Source: Russula earlei (lineage: Eukaryota > Basidiomycota > Agaricomycetes > Russulales > Russulaceae). Taken from it: DNA of 64,000 bases. A model generated the notes under the pieces. The model saw only the letters and a program-made list of their open reading frames with translations, was not told the DNA's origin and searched no databases. The DNA is taken from positions 1 to 64,000 of the forward strand of contig JAGFNK010000074.1 in NCBI GenBank assembly GCA_025769875.1. The letters run 5' to 3'. The number at the start of each line of letters is the position of its first letter. The first letter of the stretch is position 1. Of the stretch, positions 11,844 to 23,164 are shown one piece after another. A program made the position numbers and the translations under genes.

Positions 11844-13155
11844 TGTTGAGATCAGCACTGGCCTGAGCCCCAGGTGCGTTGTGATGCAATCACAACTCTG
11901 ATGCGTTGACGCATCGGATCACCTGGACTGGGCATTACCGGCTTCAGCTCATATGCTGCAGCACGCGTTAGAGACATTGATTAGATGATTTTGGACAATT
12001 GGTAGCTAGTTACCACTGATCCTTGGACATACTCAGTGATCCATAATGGTAGTTAGTGTTACGAACCAAGGCCAGGCCCTGACCGTAGATGGTCCTATTT
12101 CACTCAAGAAAGACCTCTCTCATTTTGCATTACCAACTCCCTTCCGTTTTCTGGGCTATCCCCCCTGCAGTGCAAGATATCGCTATTGCAAAGGCACTAT
12201 AACACGACCAGGCACCCGTTTCCTAATCGGGTAATCATCGCGTGGCAGCCACATGGCCACCCAGCCACCAAAGACCCGAAACAGCGGCACAAACTCTTAG
12301 AAACTGTTGCATAAATCATCTGACGTCATCCAGACTCCGATGACATCATAGCTGACTGAGCGACTCCACAGTGACCTCATAGGCTCACTAAGCACTCCAC
12401 AGTGACATCATAATGATGTCATCGCTCCACAATGATCAGTAATGCGCTCAGTAAGCCTGAAACTTGACACAAGCAAGTTTATGCCTCTGTAGTCCTATTG
12501 GATGGTACCAAAGAGTCTAGAATAGTCCCAAGTCTTTGTAATCGACCCTGTACACTGTATATAAGCCCCAATGAAGCATGGCAGTCGTCAGACTGTCCAT
12601 TTGTGATACTCTCATCCTCCTGGGTACTCCCCTGCGACCGCTCAGTTTAAAGTCTACTCTCGTCTTCAAGGTACTCTTCAACGACCGCCTTGTTTAAAGC
12701 CCCTCGCTACACTGGCATCTAGCCTTCGCCTTTGTCTCTTGCAACACCTACCAGTCCCCATCTGGTACCTCCTCGTTGTTTGGCTCGTCCTCCTGTTCAA
12801 CGCCGCCTTCGCCGCGTACCATCTGTTCCGACCCTTGCCCACCTGCTCCTGAGTCCTTAGTGATCAGCAGTACGTGTCTTGACAGTTAGCTGCACTGCAC
12901 TTAGTGGCAGTCTCAGGTACTTAAGAATGCCACAAAGCACATAGATCACTTCAGTTTTGTATCAACTAAACTGAAGTGAGTACTTAGTCTATGATATCTT
13001 ATCACTCTGTACTGATAACGCATTGTAGCTATTGTCTGATAGGTACACTATTTATATCAGTTCTGTATCAACTAAACTGAACTATTGTCTGATAGATCTG
13101 CCTGTGATCTTATCATCTGCTGCTATCTAATCACACACACTGCACATTTTCAACA
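11844..13155 (-). mobile_element. solo LTR, family A, diverged, carrying a nested LTR B
   Basis: TGTTGAGATCAGC at 11844 to TTTTCAACA at 13155, with target duplication CTTTC (11839-11843, 13156-13160). Own length is about 479 bp after taking out LTR B. It is the most diverged A copy; the shared core is the tandem block with ACTTCAGTTTTGTATCAACTAA (about 12950-13090). It interrupts the zinc knuckle of gag. Confidence 0.87.
12057..12884 (+). mobile_element. solo LTR, family B
   Basis: 828 bp, TGTTACG...CTTGACA, perfect target duplication GTTAG (12052-12056, 12885-12889), inserted inside solo LTR A and opposite in orientation to the LTRs of the host gypsy1 of the same family. Confidence 0.93.
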
Positions 13156-14566
13156 CTTTCCACAGTAATAACAGAGGTTGTTCTTGAGTCAAAACTCTTT
13201 CTCTGCATCTGTGATCATGAGGGGTTTTCTTTCACTTCTGGATTCCCAGGGTCGTTTGTTAGGTTCTCCTTGGTACAAGTTAATTTCCAATGGGTTGTCT
13301 GATCCTTGAGTGTTTAATCCTCAGGCACGCACAGAGCATCCTCCTCGAAAAGCCGTGGAATTGTATAGGTGAAAAAGGTTGTCAAATTCTCTTGCTGCTT
13401 TGACGAGGGCTGCAAGTGTAGTTGGTGTTGGTGTGATTCCCAATATTTTCTGATGTAAGGCTGGGTTAATGTTCTTTCTGAATGCATACATCTTTGTCCT
13501 TTCATCCGTGGTAGCTCGTGATGCGTGGTGTGACCATTTCTGATACCATTCATTAAATGGTAGTTTCCCTTGATAATAGGTGTGCATGGTGTTAGCAGAG
13601 GCTAGTTCTGCTTCTGCAGGGATAAAATGATTGGCAAAGGCTTTCTTGAAGTCATCCCATGATCCATAGTCTGCTACTGTACAAGCCATAGCTTTAGTGG
13701 TTTGTTCTCTAGCCCATGCTCTGGTGGGTGTTCCTACTTTAAAGTGGGTTAGTGCAGCAGCAACCTTTTTGCTTTCATCTGTGAAGGAGTCGCCATTGAT
13801 ATAGTAATAATTGGCTAAAGCTGCCCAAAAGGCTTCTGCATTATCAGCCTTTCCATCAAAGGGTTCTGGTGCAGTCCCGACAAGGCATGGATTGCTTGAC
13901 ATGGTGGGGTTCTGAGTTGTTTCAGCTGTAACAATAGGTGGGGCAGAGCCTTGTAATTGGATTCTAGTTGGAGTGAGCATTCGAGAGATTGCTTGCGGTG
14001 CATTGCTAACTGTATTAGGAGTGGGTTGTTGAGTATTTTGTTGGGTGGAGGGTCCTGGAGTAGCGCTTTGAGTGCTTGGTGCAGTTCCTAGGATGGCAGT
14101 AACTTCTTGGGTTGTTTGGGCAGTAAAATCGACTTCTCAGTTATTGTAGTAAACCCAATGTCTTCTAGAACGGCTCCACTTGACTGGTTTGTCTAAAAAG
14201 AGGCCTGTATAGTTATAGGGATTGAAGTCTTGAATGTTTTCTGCTCCTGGGGCTGCTGCTTTTAGTTGAGCAGTAGTGCCTTTGTTGTTGTCGTCTTCGT
14301 AAAACCAAGTGTCTGAAAGATTTCCATGATTGATGACAGGTGTTCCCGCAAATTTTCCTCAGTAGCAGTGGTCTTGGGTGTCATAGCTGAGGTTTTCAAA
14401 TAAAAGTGGAATTAGGTTTTCTTCATTGTCAGTAATGTCCCTTCTAGTACTCATAAGTTTAGACAACGGTTATAGTCCAATGACTGTTGTTCCAAGGATA
14501 TGCAATGGTGTAGGCTGGTTTTAGTTGAATGTAGTTGGGTCTTCCTTGGTGTTTTCTTCAGTGGAT

Positions 14567-16943
14567 TCATGAGTATTCTTCAGTGATGCTACTTTGGGTC
14601 AAGACTACTTGGGTTTTCCACAAGTATCCTTTGAATTCTGCTGGTGAGATAACAAAGTCGTTTATCTCTCTGGTGGGATGTTGATACACTACAAAGTGTG
14701 TCGTTCTAAGATGCCAAGCTTCCATACAATAGTTCATGAATTCAAGTAGTTCCCTCTTTGAACGCATAGGTAGGTTCAGAGCTAAGAAAGATTGTTCTGG
14801 TAGATAGGAGTGAAGTTCAGTATTTCTAATATCAATACTATCAGGTGATTCAACAAATGGCAATGCAAAGGGTTGAGAAGGTATGACAGGTGTAGGAATA
14901 CGACTGGTAAACAGGGGTACATAAGCATCAGGGGGAGTAGGAGGTAATGGTCTTTCAACAAGGAATCCTCTTGTGTTGGGAACTGTTTCTCTAGAGGGAG
15001 CTCGCTGAGGCGTTGCACGTCTTCTGTGTCGAGGAGCCAGAATTACTGAAATGGGAGATGGTAATCACCTGGTGTCCACAAGGTAATTCCATCAGGAGTG
15101 GGAGGTGTGTCTGGTCAGTAATTGCACATGCAATACTCTGTTTTGCAGTTACACCTTGGTGTCCACAGGTTTGACTCAGTGTTTTCTGTGCTGGCTGACC
15201 AACACTCCTGGCTGGTTGGGATGGTGGTTTGAATCGATGTGAGGGGTCGAGGAGCAAGACTGGAAACTTCTAGGATTGCTGGGACTGAGTAGTATGCAGA
15301 AGGACCAGTATATGAGGCGTCTGGGCTAGTAATTGCCCAAGGTTGGTTGTAATCTGTGTTGTATAACCAAGAGTTAGTTTCCCAATCAAAGGTGTTGTGT
15401 ATTCCTGGTACAACAGCAAGTTGGACATAAGATTGGTTTTCCCTTTGTATTCTGTTGAGGCATAGGTGGTAGAACTGGACAGTGAGATGATAGTAGCTGA
15501 TGTATGTCCAAGCCAGGTAAAACAAGCGATACCCTGTCCTTAAAGAATTAACAATGAGATGGTGATGTGGTTAGATGATCCTGGTCCAAAGATTCAATTC
15601 ACTAGAGCATAGGGATTGGTAATTAACTGGTTGTCCTTGGATGTTTTTTGCTTGAGCAAGTTGCCAATATAATAGTTGTTGTTGTGCTGGTGGCAGGAGT
15701 CGACTAAGGGTTTCAAGATATAATGTGTGTTCATCATGGCTTATGAGTTGTCCAAATGGTAAGACTTCAAGAAACTCTTTGACAATAAGATGAGGGAAGT
15801 CTTCGTGGGGTGGTTCAATTCCTGGTACGTCATGTAAGTTGGTTAGAGTGGCAACAGGAAATGCAGTGGAGGCCCAAGTTCGATAATGATTTAGGCTTAA
15901 GATGTGTCTGGTAATAGCGTCTTCTTCTTCGTCTTCTTCTAGGGTGTATTCTTGTGGCACTTTAGTTAAGAGAGGAAAGGAAGCTTTATTCAATCTTTAT
16001 TGACGTGTTACAAGGGTGGTTCTTACTTTTTAAGAACCGTGCGCAAGATCTATGGTTTCAAGATGGTACCTCTCAATTATTTCAAGAGGGTTAGGGGGAA
16101 TACAAGGCATGAAACAGAAGTGAAGTAACTGTGGGTTGAAGTGGATGGTATTGACTGTATAAGTTGAATAGTGACGTAGGGAGACATGGTTACTGTTCTC
16201 TTCGAAATGTAAGTATCCGTATGGAAAAGCTAGGCGTCCATCCAAGAAGTCATGTACAATAGAGAGGCAGAAGCAGCCTTCATAAGCAGGATGGTGAACA
16301 GCAGGTAAGGTAAGGAGTTTCCTAAACAACAAAGTATTAAAAATGTATGCAATGCATCCGAGGGGAAAGTCAGCATCCGGGGCATATATCCCGACATTGG
16401 AACAGATGCTGAAGGCAGTTAAGTTGTACTTGGTGGCAAGGAAGGTTCCACAGCAAAAGTGTGGACGATGTGTGCATGAAAGGCGGTTGTGTAGGTGTCT
16501 GTGAAGGCGCGATGACTCAACTGGTCTGTAGTAGGGATGGGTCCCAGGTAGTTTTGGTGATTTAAGTTGTGGAGGGGACGCCACTGCTCGTGGGAACGAT
16601 TGGTAGTAGGAAGGATGAAGTACTGATGAGGGTGGAACCAGAACGCTGTGCAAGGAGGGCAATCAAGGAAGCCTTCAGGCAAGGGAGGACAGTCTGCTTG
16701 CTGCTGCTCGTTCTGCACTGGAGGGGGAGTGCCAATGGAGACAAAGTCACCTGGAATGGGCTGGGCAGTGGTAGGAGACGATGGGGGAGCCGTTGGGGAG
16801 TACAAGATGCTGAGGGGTGAAGATGTGTTGACTGGATCGAGGTCTTCAGTAAGGAGACGAAGGGCAGTGCATGGGGTAGGTTGCAGAGGGGAAGGGAGGC
16901 GCAAGGAGGTGTTAACCAAAGTGGGGGAGTTAGGAGTGGACAC
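14567..16943 (-). pseudogene. extra ORF between 5' LTR and gag of gypsy1, decayed, unknown function
   Basis: I do not recognise a domain. The first part opens at the ATG at 16943 (proline/threonine-rich) and shifts frame near 16450 into a folded-looking stretch (GIYAPDADFPLGCIAYIF; YEGCFCLSIVHDFLDGRLAF) to a TAA at 16030. The same frame continues through stops as acidic EYTLEEDEEEDAITRH (about 15930), LISHDEHTLYLETLSRLLPP (about 15700) and a Tyr/Trp-rich region with CNCKTEYCMCNY (about 15120). After another shift it ends near 14567. About 2.4 kb of coding-like sequence precedes gag, which is unusual. It could be one long protein or two; it could also be a captured host gene. Nothing else in the window matches it. 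Confidence 0.55.
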
Positions 16944-16989
16944 TTGAGCATTGGCTGGTCAATACAAGGATGATGAGAGACTGTCCGGA

Positions 16990-17807
16990 TGTCAAGACAC
17001 ATACTGCTGATCACTAAGGACTCAGGAGCAGGTGGGCAAGGGTTGGAACAGATGGTACGCAGCGAAGGCGAGGATGAGCCAAATGACAAGGAGGTACCAG
17101 ATGGGGACTGGTAGGTGCTGCAGGAGACAAAGGCGAAGGCTGGAGGCCAGTGTAGTGAGGGGGCTTTAAACAAGGCGGTTGTAGAAGAGTACCTTGGAGG
17201 CGAGGGGAATCTTTAGACTGAGCAGTTGCAGGGGAGTACCCAGGAAGATGAGAGTATCACAAATGGGACAGTCTGACGACTGCCATACTTCATTGGGGCT
17301 TATATACAGTGTACAGGGTCGACTACAAAGAGCTGGAACTATTCTAGACCCTTTGGTACCATCCAATAGGACTACAGAGGCATAAACTTGCTTGTGTCAA
17401 GTTTCAGGCTTACTGAGCACATTACTGATCATTGTGGAGCAATGAAATCATTATGATGTCACTGTGGAGCACTTAGTGAGCCTATGAGGTCACTGTGGAG
17501 TCGCTCAGTCAGCCATGATGTCATTGGAGCCTTGATGATGTCAGATGAGTTATGCAACAGTTACTAAGAGTTGGTGCCACTGTTTCAGGTTCTTTGTGGC
17601 TGGATGGCCATGTGGCTGCCATGCGATGATTACCTGATTAGCAAACAGGTGCCTGGTCATGTTATAGTGCCTTTGCAATAGCGATATCTTACACCACAGG
17701 AGGGGTAGCCCAAGAAATGGAAAGGAGTTGGCAATGTGAAGTGAGAGAGGTCTCTCTTGAGTGGAATAGGACAATATACGGCCAGGACCTGGCCTTGGTT
17801 CATAACA
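16990..17807 (-). mobile_element. 5' LTR of gypsy1, family B
   Basis: 818 bp, minus orientation, outer end followed by GCAGA (17808-17812), the target duplication. It differs from the 3' LTR by scattered substitutions, several of which are C/T or G/A at former CG positions. The 46 bases between it and the extra ORF should hold the primer-binding site; I could not match it to a tRNA. Confidence 0.92.
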
Positions 17808-18294
17808 GCAGATGAATCAGGTGCTTTGCACGTGTACTAAAGCAGTGAACATGTGGACAGTAAAGGCTCTTACTCATCAATAGAAGCCTTCTTACTCAGC
17901 CACTTACTGAGCATGACTGAGCATGCTCAGTAAGTGTACTCCGACTTCTTACTCATCCATCTATTGTGCTTGATAACAAGGTTATGACTTGTTCCCTATT
18001 TAGCAACTCTCTTGTAGTATATAAGCGCTCAATAAAGTAGCAGACAGTCTTCAGACTGTCCATTTGTTTACAGCACTCTCTACCCCTGGGATACTCCTTT
18101 AAGGACTGTCCCCTTGTGACCACCCTGGCCTCTTCCCTGCGTACCTGCTCGACTCTACCAGTAACCATACCTCTTTGGTATTTGGTACTGCTTTGGACTC
18201 TACTTCTTGCCCATGCCATCTTGGATGTCTATTGACTTGTCTTTGAGCTTAACCCTTGCTCTTGAACTGGATTGTTCAACAGTGAGTCACCACA

Positions 18295-20181
18295 CCAGGG
18301 TGGATATGACAAGGAGGATGCCAATGGCTTGTCCCCCATTTCTTCAGGAGACAAGCCAGAACAGGTAATACCCTGGCCACGCATATGACACACATATTCA
18401 AGGAGGCCCCACAGTTCTCCTTCTCCAGAACAAGGCGATCCAGAGGAAGTGACATCCTGAAAACACCAACACTGTTATCTCCCAATGCAGATGCCCCAGG
18501 TCTGGCTCTCAACATGGACGCACTAGTTCTGTTGCCTCTCAATGCAGACACTAATTCTGTCGCCTTGCAACATGGATGCACTAGTTCTGTCGCCTCTCAA
18601 TGCAGATGCACTAGCTCTGTTGTCTTCCCCTGCCAACGCCCAAACTCCCACCCCTCAGTCCATTTGTCAGACTTGGACCCTGGCCCTGTGCACAAAGTCA
18701 GGCAGGTACACTCAGTTGATGGGCGCCCAAAGGCCAAGGACTTTGGAGCAGACATCCAGGATGTCATCAGTGCTGTGATTACTCACTATTGTGCTGACCT
18801 CAGCACGATGAATAGCTATCCCAACATGGTCACTGAAACAAACTGGGCCAAGGCCACATACAAGGCAGGATGCAAGGAGAAGGACGTCGACATGGTTCCC
18901 AATGTGAATCATCTGTGCATAGTGAGTGAATATATACATTCTATTTGTTTAGATTATATGTGGGCAACATAGATCATGGCACGATCTGGCCATCTTCACA
19001 GTGATGTCAAGACCAAGGCCAAAGACATGGTGGCCAACATTTTCAACTTCCAACACACATACAATCTGACCATCATTGCCAACCAATGCACTCAAGTGGC
19101 TGAGCTCAAGCATGATTTCACCTACATTTATTGGGTACGTTGCCAGTCAGTGTACTAACATTTCATGTTGTGCTGTTGACCAGGGTTTCCCACAGCAAAC
19201 AACAGGGTGGAGCAGTTTTTTGAAGAGCCATGCAATCCAAGACATAAGCAACAAAGTCTGGCTCTGAAATTCATCAAAAAGCAAGCCTGATGCCATTATA
19301 TTCCATGATTGAAATGATCCGTTCCCACTGGTTGCCATTGTGCTCACACTGTCTGCAGTAAATTTTCCAAATGTTGCCCTTGCTAAGCCATATTTATTGA
19401 ACTTATTGACAGAATGCGCCCTTGATGAATGGAGAACTGGGTCATATGGCCCTGTCACCTTCACAGTGGCAGACTACAAGCATGTTTTCGAGGACACACA
19501 TGAGATGCTCCAATGTTTTGACCAAGCTACAAAGGACCTTGGTATCCTGCCTGTGTTGCAGAAGGCAATATTTGTTGAAGCAGATGGGCGCAGGTTATGA
19601 TAAGAGCGATAAGATCCTTAAGATCTATCAAAAGATATTTCAGTATTGTGTAAGACAAGACTGAAGTGATCTATCGAAATACGACGCTCTTAAGTACTCC
19701 AGAGCATCTCTAAGTACACTGCAGGTAGCTACCATCAATAAGAAACAAAGATCATACAAGGATCAGTCGTTAGTAGCTACCGATTGTCATCAATTAACTT
19801 ATCATTGTAAGTAACGCAGATCTCAGCATATGAGCTGAGCCGGACCGCGTGATCCGACGCGTCATGTGCCTGAGCTAAGCCGGTGATGCCTGGTCCGTGT
19901 AACCGACGCGTCAACGCGTCTGAGCTGTGATTACATCACAACATCCCAGGGTAGTGGTAACACACCAAATCAATGATAATCTCAACAATATTCACTGGTG
20001 GCTGGTCTGTATCCATCGCCTTCAAATGAACTGTGCTAATAAATTGACAGTGTCTACGGAAAGTTTGATGCTGAAGAAGGGTTGCACTCACACCAGAACT
20101 CACTGTCTGAGGACACTGTCAAGAAGGTGATCGAAGAACATCAGAATGACATTGACTGGAGCAATGATGAAGACATTGAGT
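18295..20181 (+). pseudogene. DUF6532-like protein, 3' exons
   Basis: Resembles the DUF6532 family of basidiomycetes: AKDFGADIQDVISAVITHY (about 18733), SGHLHSDVKTKAKDMV (about 18982), FPLVAIVLTLSAVNF (about 19320), ALDEWRTG and VADYKHVFEDTHEML (about 19420-19515). Introns are recognisable at 18921-18972 and 19135-19182. In-frame TGA codons at 19265 and 19310 stand where Arg fits (HDRNDPFPLVAI-like context). The frame is cut at 19572 by solo LTR A and continues poorly after 19988. Together with 4243-4829 it makes one gene spread over 16 kb. The function of the family is unknown to me. Confidence 0.7.
19573..19987 (+). mobile_element. solo LTR, family A
   Basis: 415 bp, TGTTGAAGC...TCTCAACA, perfect target duplication ATATT (19568-19572, 19988-19992), inserted in the last conserved exon of the DUF6532-like gene. 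Shorter than the 476-bp copy at 251 by an internal deletion. Confidence 0.92.
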
Positions 20182-21163
20182 AGTTTAAAAATCTTAGTTA
20201 GCGTTGATGTGTGAAATATACATTGCTTCCTGACATTTTTGTGAATGCAAGTACCTGAGTTGTTTATCATAACAATGTTGCAATTGGTAGAACATAGGCA
20301 TGTGGTTGGCTACATATGCTTCCATAGCACTCCGGACTATGGTTGACTATGGGGAGAACTGTATATTTATGTTGTCGATGTAACATTGTATGATTTATGT
20401 AGCATTGGTAAAAGAAACAAAGCCAATGGTGCTCTATATAACTCCGGCAGCAGCTATATAGAGTTTGGTGGTTGCTATGTAGGCATGAAACCTCGATGGT
20501 TGTAAAGTTGCTACAGACACTATGGTAGCTATATAGCGCTACATAGCATTTTCATTTTTTCCTGATACATAATGTCATGGTACATGGCATTCATTTGATT
20601 CTTCCATTTGCCCTGGTGAAGTCTATGGAAAGATTGGTGGATCATATGTGACAATTCTGTGTCAAGCAGAACAGCTATGCACTGCAACAGTGCAATTACC
20701 CTTATGCATGGTCTGGGAGATGAATTGTGTATGATGTGTAACCCTGGCTTGTGATTTTGAGGGATAAAATAGTGAAACAAGGTTTCAGATTGGATTTGTA
20801 TCAAGTACTATGTGTTGCTGAGATATGTCTTTTGTAGTGCTTTCAGGTCAGGTCACATTGACTGCAAAAAACTGCTTGACTGAACCTGACCTGATTGATC
20901 ATGAATGAACTTTCAGTCAAGGTCAAACTGGATTGTAGAATGTCCAGTCACAGTCACATCAACTTTCAAGACTGATAAAAACTGGTCAAGACTGGTCAAG
21001 ACTGGTGTGCCTGGTGTGCCTGGGATTTCTGTCAAGATCTCATGGGTTTGAGGACTATGGTCACAGCTTTAGGCAAGCTCTAGACCACCAGTGTGGTGTC
21101 TGGAGATGCACGATGTTGGATATACAATCTGTCATATAGATTAATCCACTTCACTGTACCCAA
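20182..21163. other. intergenic, no gene seen
   Basis: No open frame with a recognisable domain. There are short tandem repeats built on ACTGGTCAAG and GTGTGCCTG near 20980-21020, and a TATAG-rich stretch (20440-20545). Confidence 0.5.
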
Positions 21164-21236
21164 GGCTAGGTAGCTCAGTGGTTAGAGCACCTGATATATA
21201 TCCAGGAGGTCCTGGGTTCAATCCCCAGTCTGGCCA
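21164..21236 (+). tRNA. tRNA-like sequence, probably a SINE head or tRNA pseudogene
   Basis: 73 nt that fold as a tRNA: acceptor GGCTAGG with TCTGGCC (7 pairs, two wobble), D stem GCTC/GAGC, T stem CTGGG/CCCAG with TTCAATC loop. The A box (TAGCTCAGTGG) and B box (GGTTCAATCC) of a pol III promoter are intact. The anticodon stem has an A-C mismatch and the loop TATATAT lacks the invariant T33; the middle triplet would be TAT (Ile). These faults, plus the downstream unit with CCTCCTCTGAGGTCC repeated at about 21289 and 21367, suit a tRNA-derived SINE more than a working tRNA. Confidence 0.55.
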
Positions 21237-21600
21237 TTTTCTTAATTGCACCAGGATATAAGGGAATCATGTGAGCGCATGTCAACCCCCTCCTCTGAGG
21301 TCCCCAGGTTGGGTCACATAGTGTTGAACCCACAAGTCGGACCCAAGAGGGTGGCAATGACTAAGCACCTCCTCTGAGGTCCCTCTATCTGTGGTTGCAT
21401 TTCACAACACACAAATGTGAAAGAGCCAGGTTGTTGGACCATTAAGTGGACATCAACTGAGGAACCAGAGGTGGGAGCAAGAAGGGGAGAGAGGAGCTGG
21501 TATCATACACTTGGTTATTTGAAGTTCTTTGTTCAAGCAGAGGCAGATGTCAAAGGAAAGGGGATCTTATTCTTCTCTCTCTTTACTACAGAGTAGCTAA
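21237..21600. other. possible SINE body and flank
   Basis: No coding region. CCTCCTCTGAGGTCC occurs twice, about 78 bp apart, which may mark the body of the tRNA-headed unit. The last three bases, TAA, are the Harbinger target duplication. Confidence 0.35.
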
Positions 21601-21878
21601 GGCCCATGATACCAACCGAGAATTCTTGAACTTCAAACTTGAACTTGAATTTCGGGATTTTCCGGGAGTGACTGGTGTGACCAGTGTGATATAAGTGACA
21701 TCGTATATATGATGTTTTTTTTTAATATGAGTTTTTATTCGCTTGTGATTTGCATATTCGTGTATTCGCATATTTGTGTGTGATTGCACATGTGTAAGCC
21801 CTTTGTCAGTACCTTCTTTTCACCTTCACTTCGGCGTCACCCCACACTTTATTTTCCTGATCCTGATCATCACCTCCC

Positions 21879-23091
21879 ATGCAGACCCACTCGTCAAGAA
21901 GCTCTGATTCCTCTGCAGAAGAAACCCGAGCAGATATCAAGGCAAGATGGATGACTGAGGAGGAAGCCGAGTTCTTAAACTTCCTCTTGGAGCACAAGGA
22001 CCAAATGACGTCCAACGCTATGTTCAAGGATCAAGTCTTCAATGAGGTGGCCAGTCAAATTAGGTCCCTTTGTAAGAAGGGTGGCTTCAAAACTCTGAGC
22101 TCGTGCAAGACGAAGTGGCAAAGGGTACGTGTTTCCTCTTTTGACTACACCTCAACACTGACACCATTCAACTAGATGAAGACCGACTGGGACACCATTT
22201 CAGCGATCAAAAATAAGTCTGGCATGGCTTGGGATGATGTGACAGGAATGGACATATCAGCAGAAAATCAAAATCAGGCAGTGTATGATGAGCTGGTTGC
22301 AGTGCATCTGTAACTCCTGATTTGTCGACAATATCTTACTTTAGTAGGACAAACCAGCGGTCAAGAAGTTCCACCACAAGGGCTGGCCACATTGCGAGGC
22401 CATGGAATCTCTTGTAGGAACAAAAACCAAAGGCAAACATGCATACCGGGCTTTGCAGCCAACACCTCGTGCTGAGCATGCTCCATCCCAGCCACCTACT
22501 CCTGCTCACCTGACCCCCGATTTGTCTCAAGTCGGCGGCAGCAGGAGGGCATCGACTTCACCATCAAATACCTCATTCGACTTCGTAACCAACAAGCGTA
22601 AATCACCTCGCATTGACAATATCCTGATGACCGAAACATCTTCAGCTAAAAAACAGAGGGGTGACACCGTGGCGTCTGCTGTCATGGGTGTTACAGCGGT
22701 CATGAACAGAGTTGTTGATGTCTTTGACTCAACTGTCCATTCTCTTGGTTTCTCCCCGCCCATGCCTGAATTCGCACCCGCACCCACACTCGCACCCGCA
22801 CCCGCACCTGCACCTGCACCCGCACTTGCAGGTGATACTGTACCTGGATTTTTGGCACTTCCCGAGTATGCACGCCAGACACTGGCAGTCCAACACTTTG
22901 CCAGTGATATCAAGGATATCACAAATGGTTGTTGGTTGCCAACTGATGATATTGTCCCAGCATTATCCCTGTTTGCCAATTGCGGCATTGGAGAGGTGGA
23001 TGGCTACCTCGCACTCATATCTGTGGAGTCATCACGTGAGTTTGCACGTGGATACATATGTAATCTGGTGGAGAAAGTGAAGCGAGCGTAA
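21879..23091 (+). CDS. Harbinger ORF1: Myb/SANT-like DNA-binding protein
   Basis: Three exons: 21879-22124, 22176-22295 and 22348-23091, joined by GT-AG introns. The first two exons form the Myb/SANT-like domain (ARWMTEEEAEFLNFLLEH, CKTKWQR, WDTISAIKNKSGMAWDD). Exon 3 begins DKPAVKKFHHKGWPHCEAME, a block common in fungal members of this family. A basic SP-rich linker, a (Pro-Ala) repeat (22773-22835) and a helical C-terminus follow. In PIF/Harbinger elements this protein binds the transposon ends and helps the transposase into the nucleus. No stop or frameshift is seen. The donor at 22296 is my choice; another GT lies a few bases on. Confidence 0.82.
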
Positions 23092-23164
23092 GCGATGATT
23101 TGTGTTGTTGTGTCATGTATGTGTATCCAAATAATATTTCACATATTGTGAAATTACATGTGAT

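Larger units (their letters stand above)
11623..14454 (-). pseudogene. gypsy1 gag, split by nested solo LTRs
   Basis: Starts at the ATG 14454-14452 and ends TAA at 11623. A Retrotrans_gag capsid domain is clear (EPFDGKADNAEAFWAALANY about 13845; WDDFKKAFANHFIP about 13625; YQGKLPFNEWYQKWSHHA about 13550). The C-terminal CCHC knuckle is CYYCGK at 13161-13180 and KNHMANQC at about 11810-11843, separated by solo LTR A exactly inside the knuckle. The only in-frame stops are four TGAs at 14359, 14137, 13321 and 13189. All bases between can be read in one frame. Capsid and nucleocapsid roles follow from the family. Alanine, threonine and proline-rich linkers occur near 13990-14080. Confidence 0.88.
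6200..17807 (-). mobile_element. gypsy1: complete Ty3/gypsy chromovirus with nested insertions
   Basis: Both LTRs (family B, 829 and 818 bp) and the target duplication GCAGA (6195-6199, 17808-17812) are present. Order on the minus strand: 5' LTR 16990-17807, decayed extra ORF 16943-14567, gag 14454-11623, pol 11683-7908, 3' UTR with polypurine tract, 3' LTR 6200-7028. Solo LTRs A (holding a solo LTR B) and J are nested. Removing these leaves an element of roughly 9.7 kb. Many stops and frameshifts show that it no longer encodes working proteins. Confidence 0.93.
4830..18294 (+). mobile_element. solo LTR, family D, split by nested elements
   Basis: The LTR starts TGTCATGAACCATT at 4830 and ends GTGAGTCACCACA at 18294, with target duplication CCAGG (4825-4829 and 18295-18299). 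Its own bases are 4830-4983, 5866-6199 and 17808-18294; the rest is solo LTR F and the complete gypsy1. Its relative at 40397-41358 is uninterrupted (962 bp) and gives the same order of sequence, which confirms the assembly. It sits in the DUF6532-like gene. It carries several TTACTCA/CTTACTGAGCA motifs and TATATAA (about 18019) before the presumed transcription start. Confidence 0.9.

Noticed and set aside
21164..21236. Functional tRNA-Ile(UAU)
   Set aside because: T33 is missing and the anticodon stem has a mismatch; SINE head or pseudogene is more likely.
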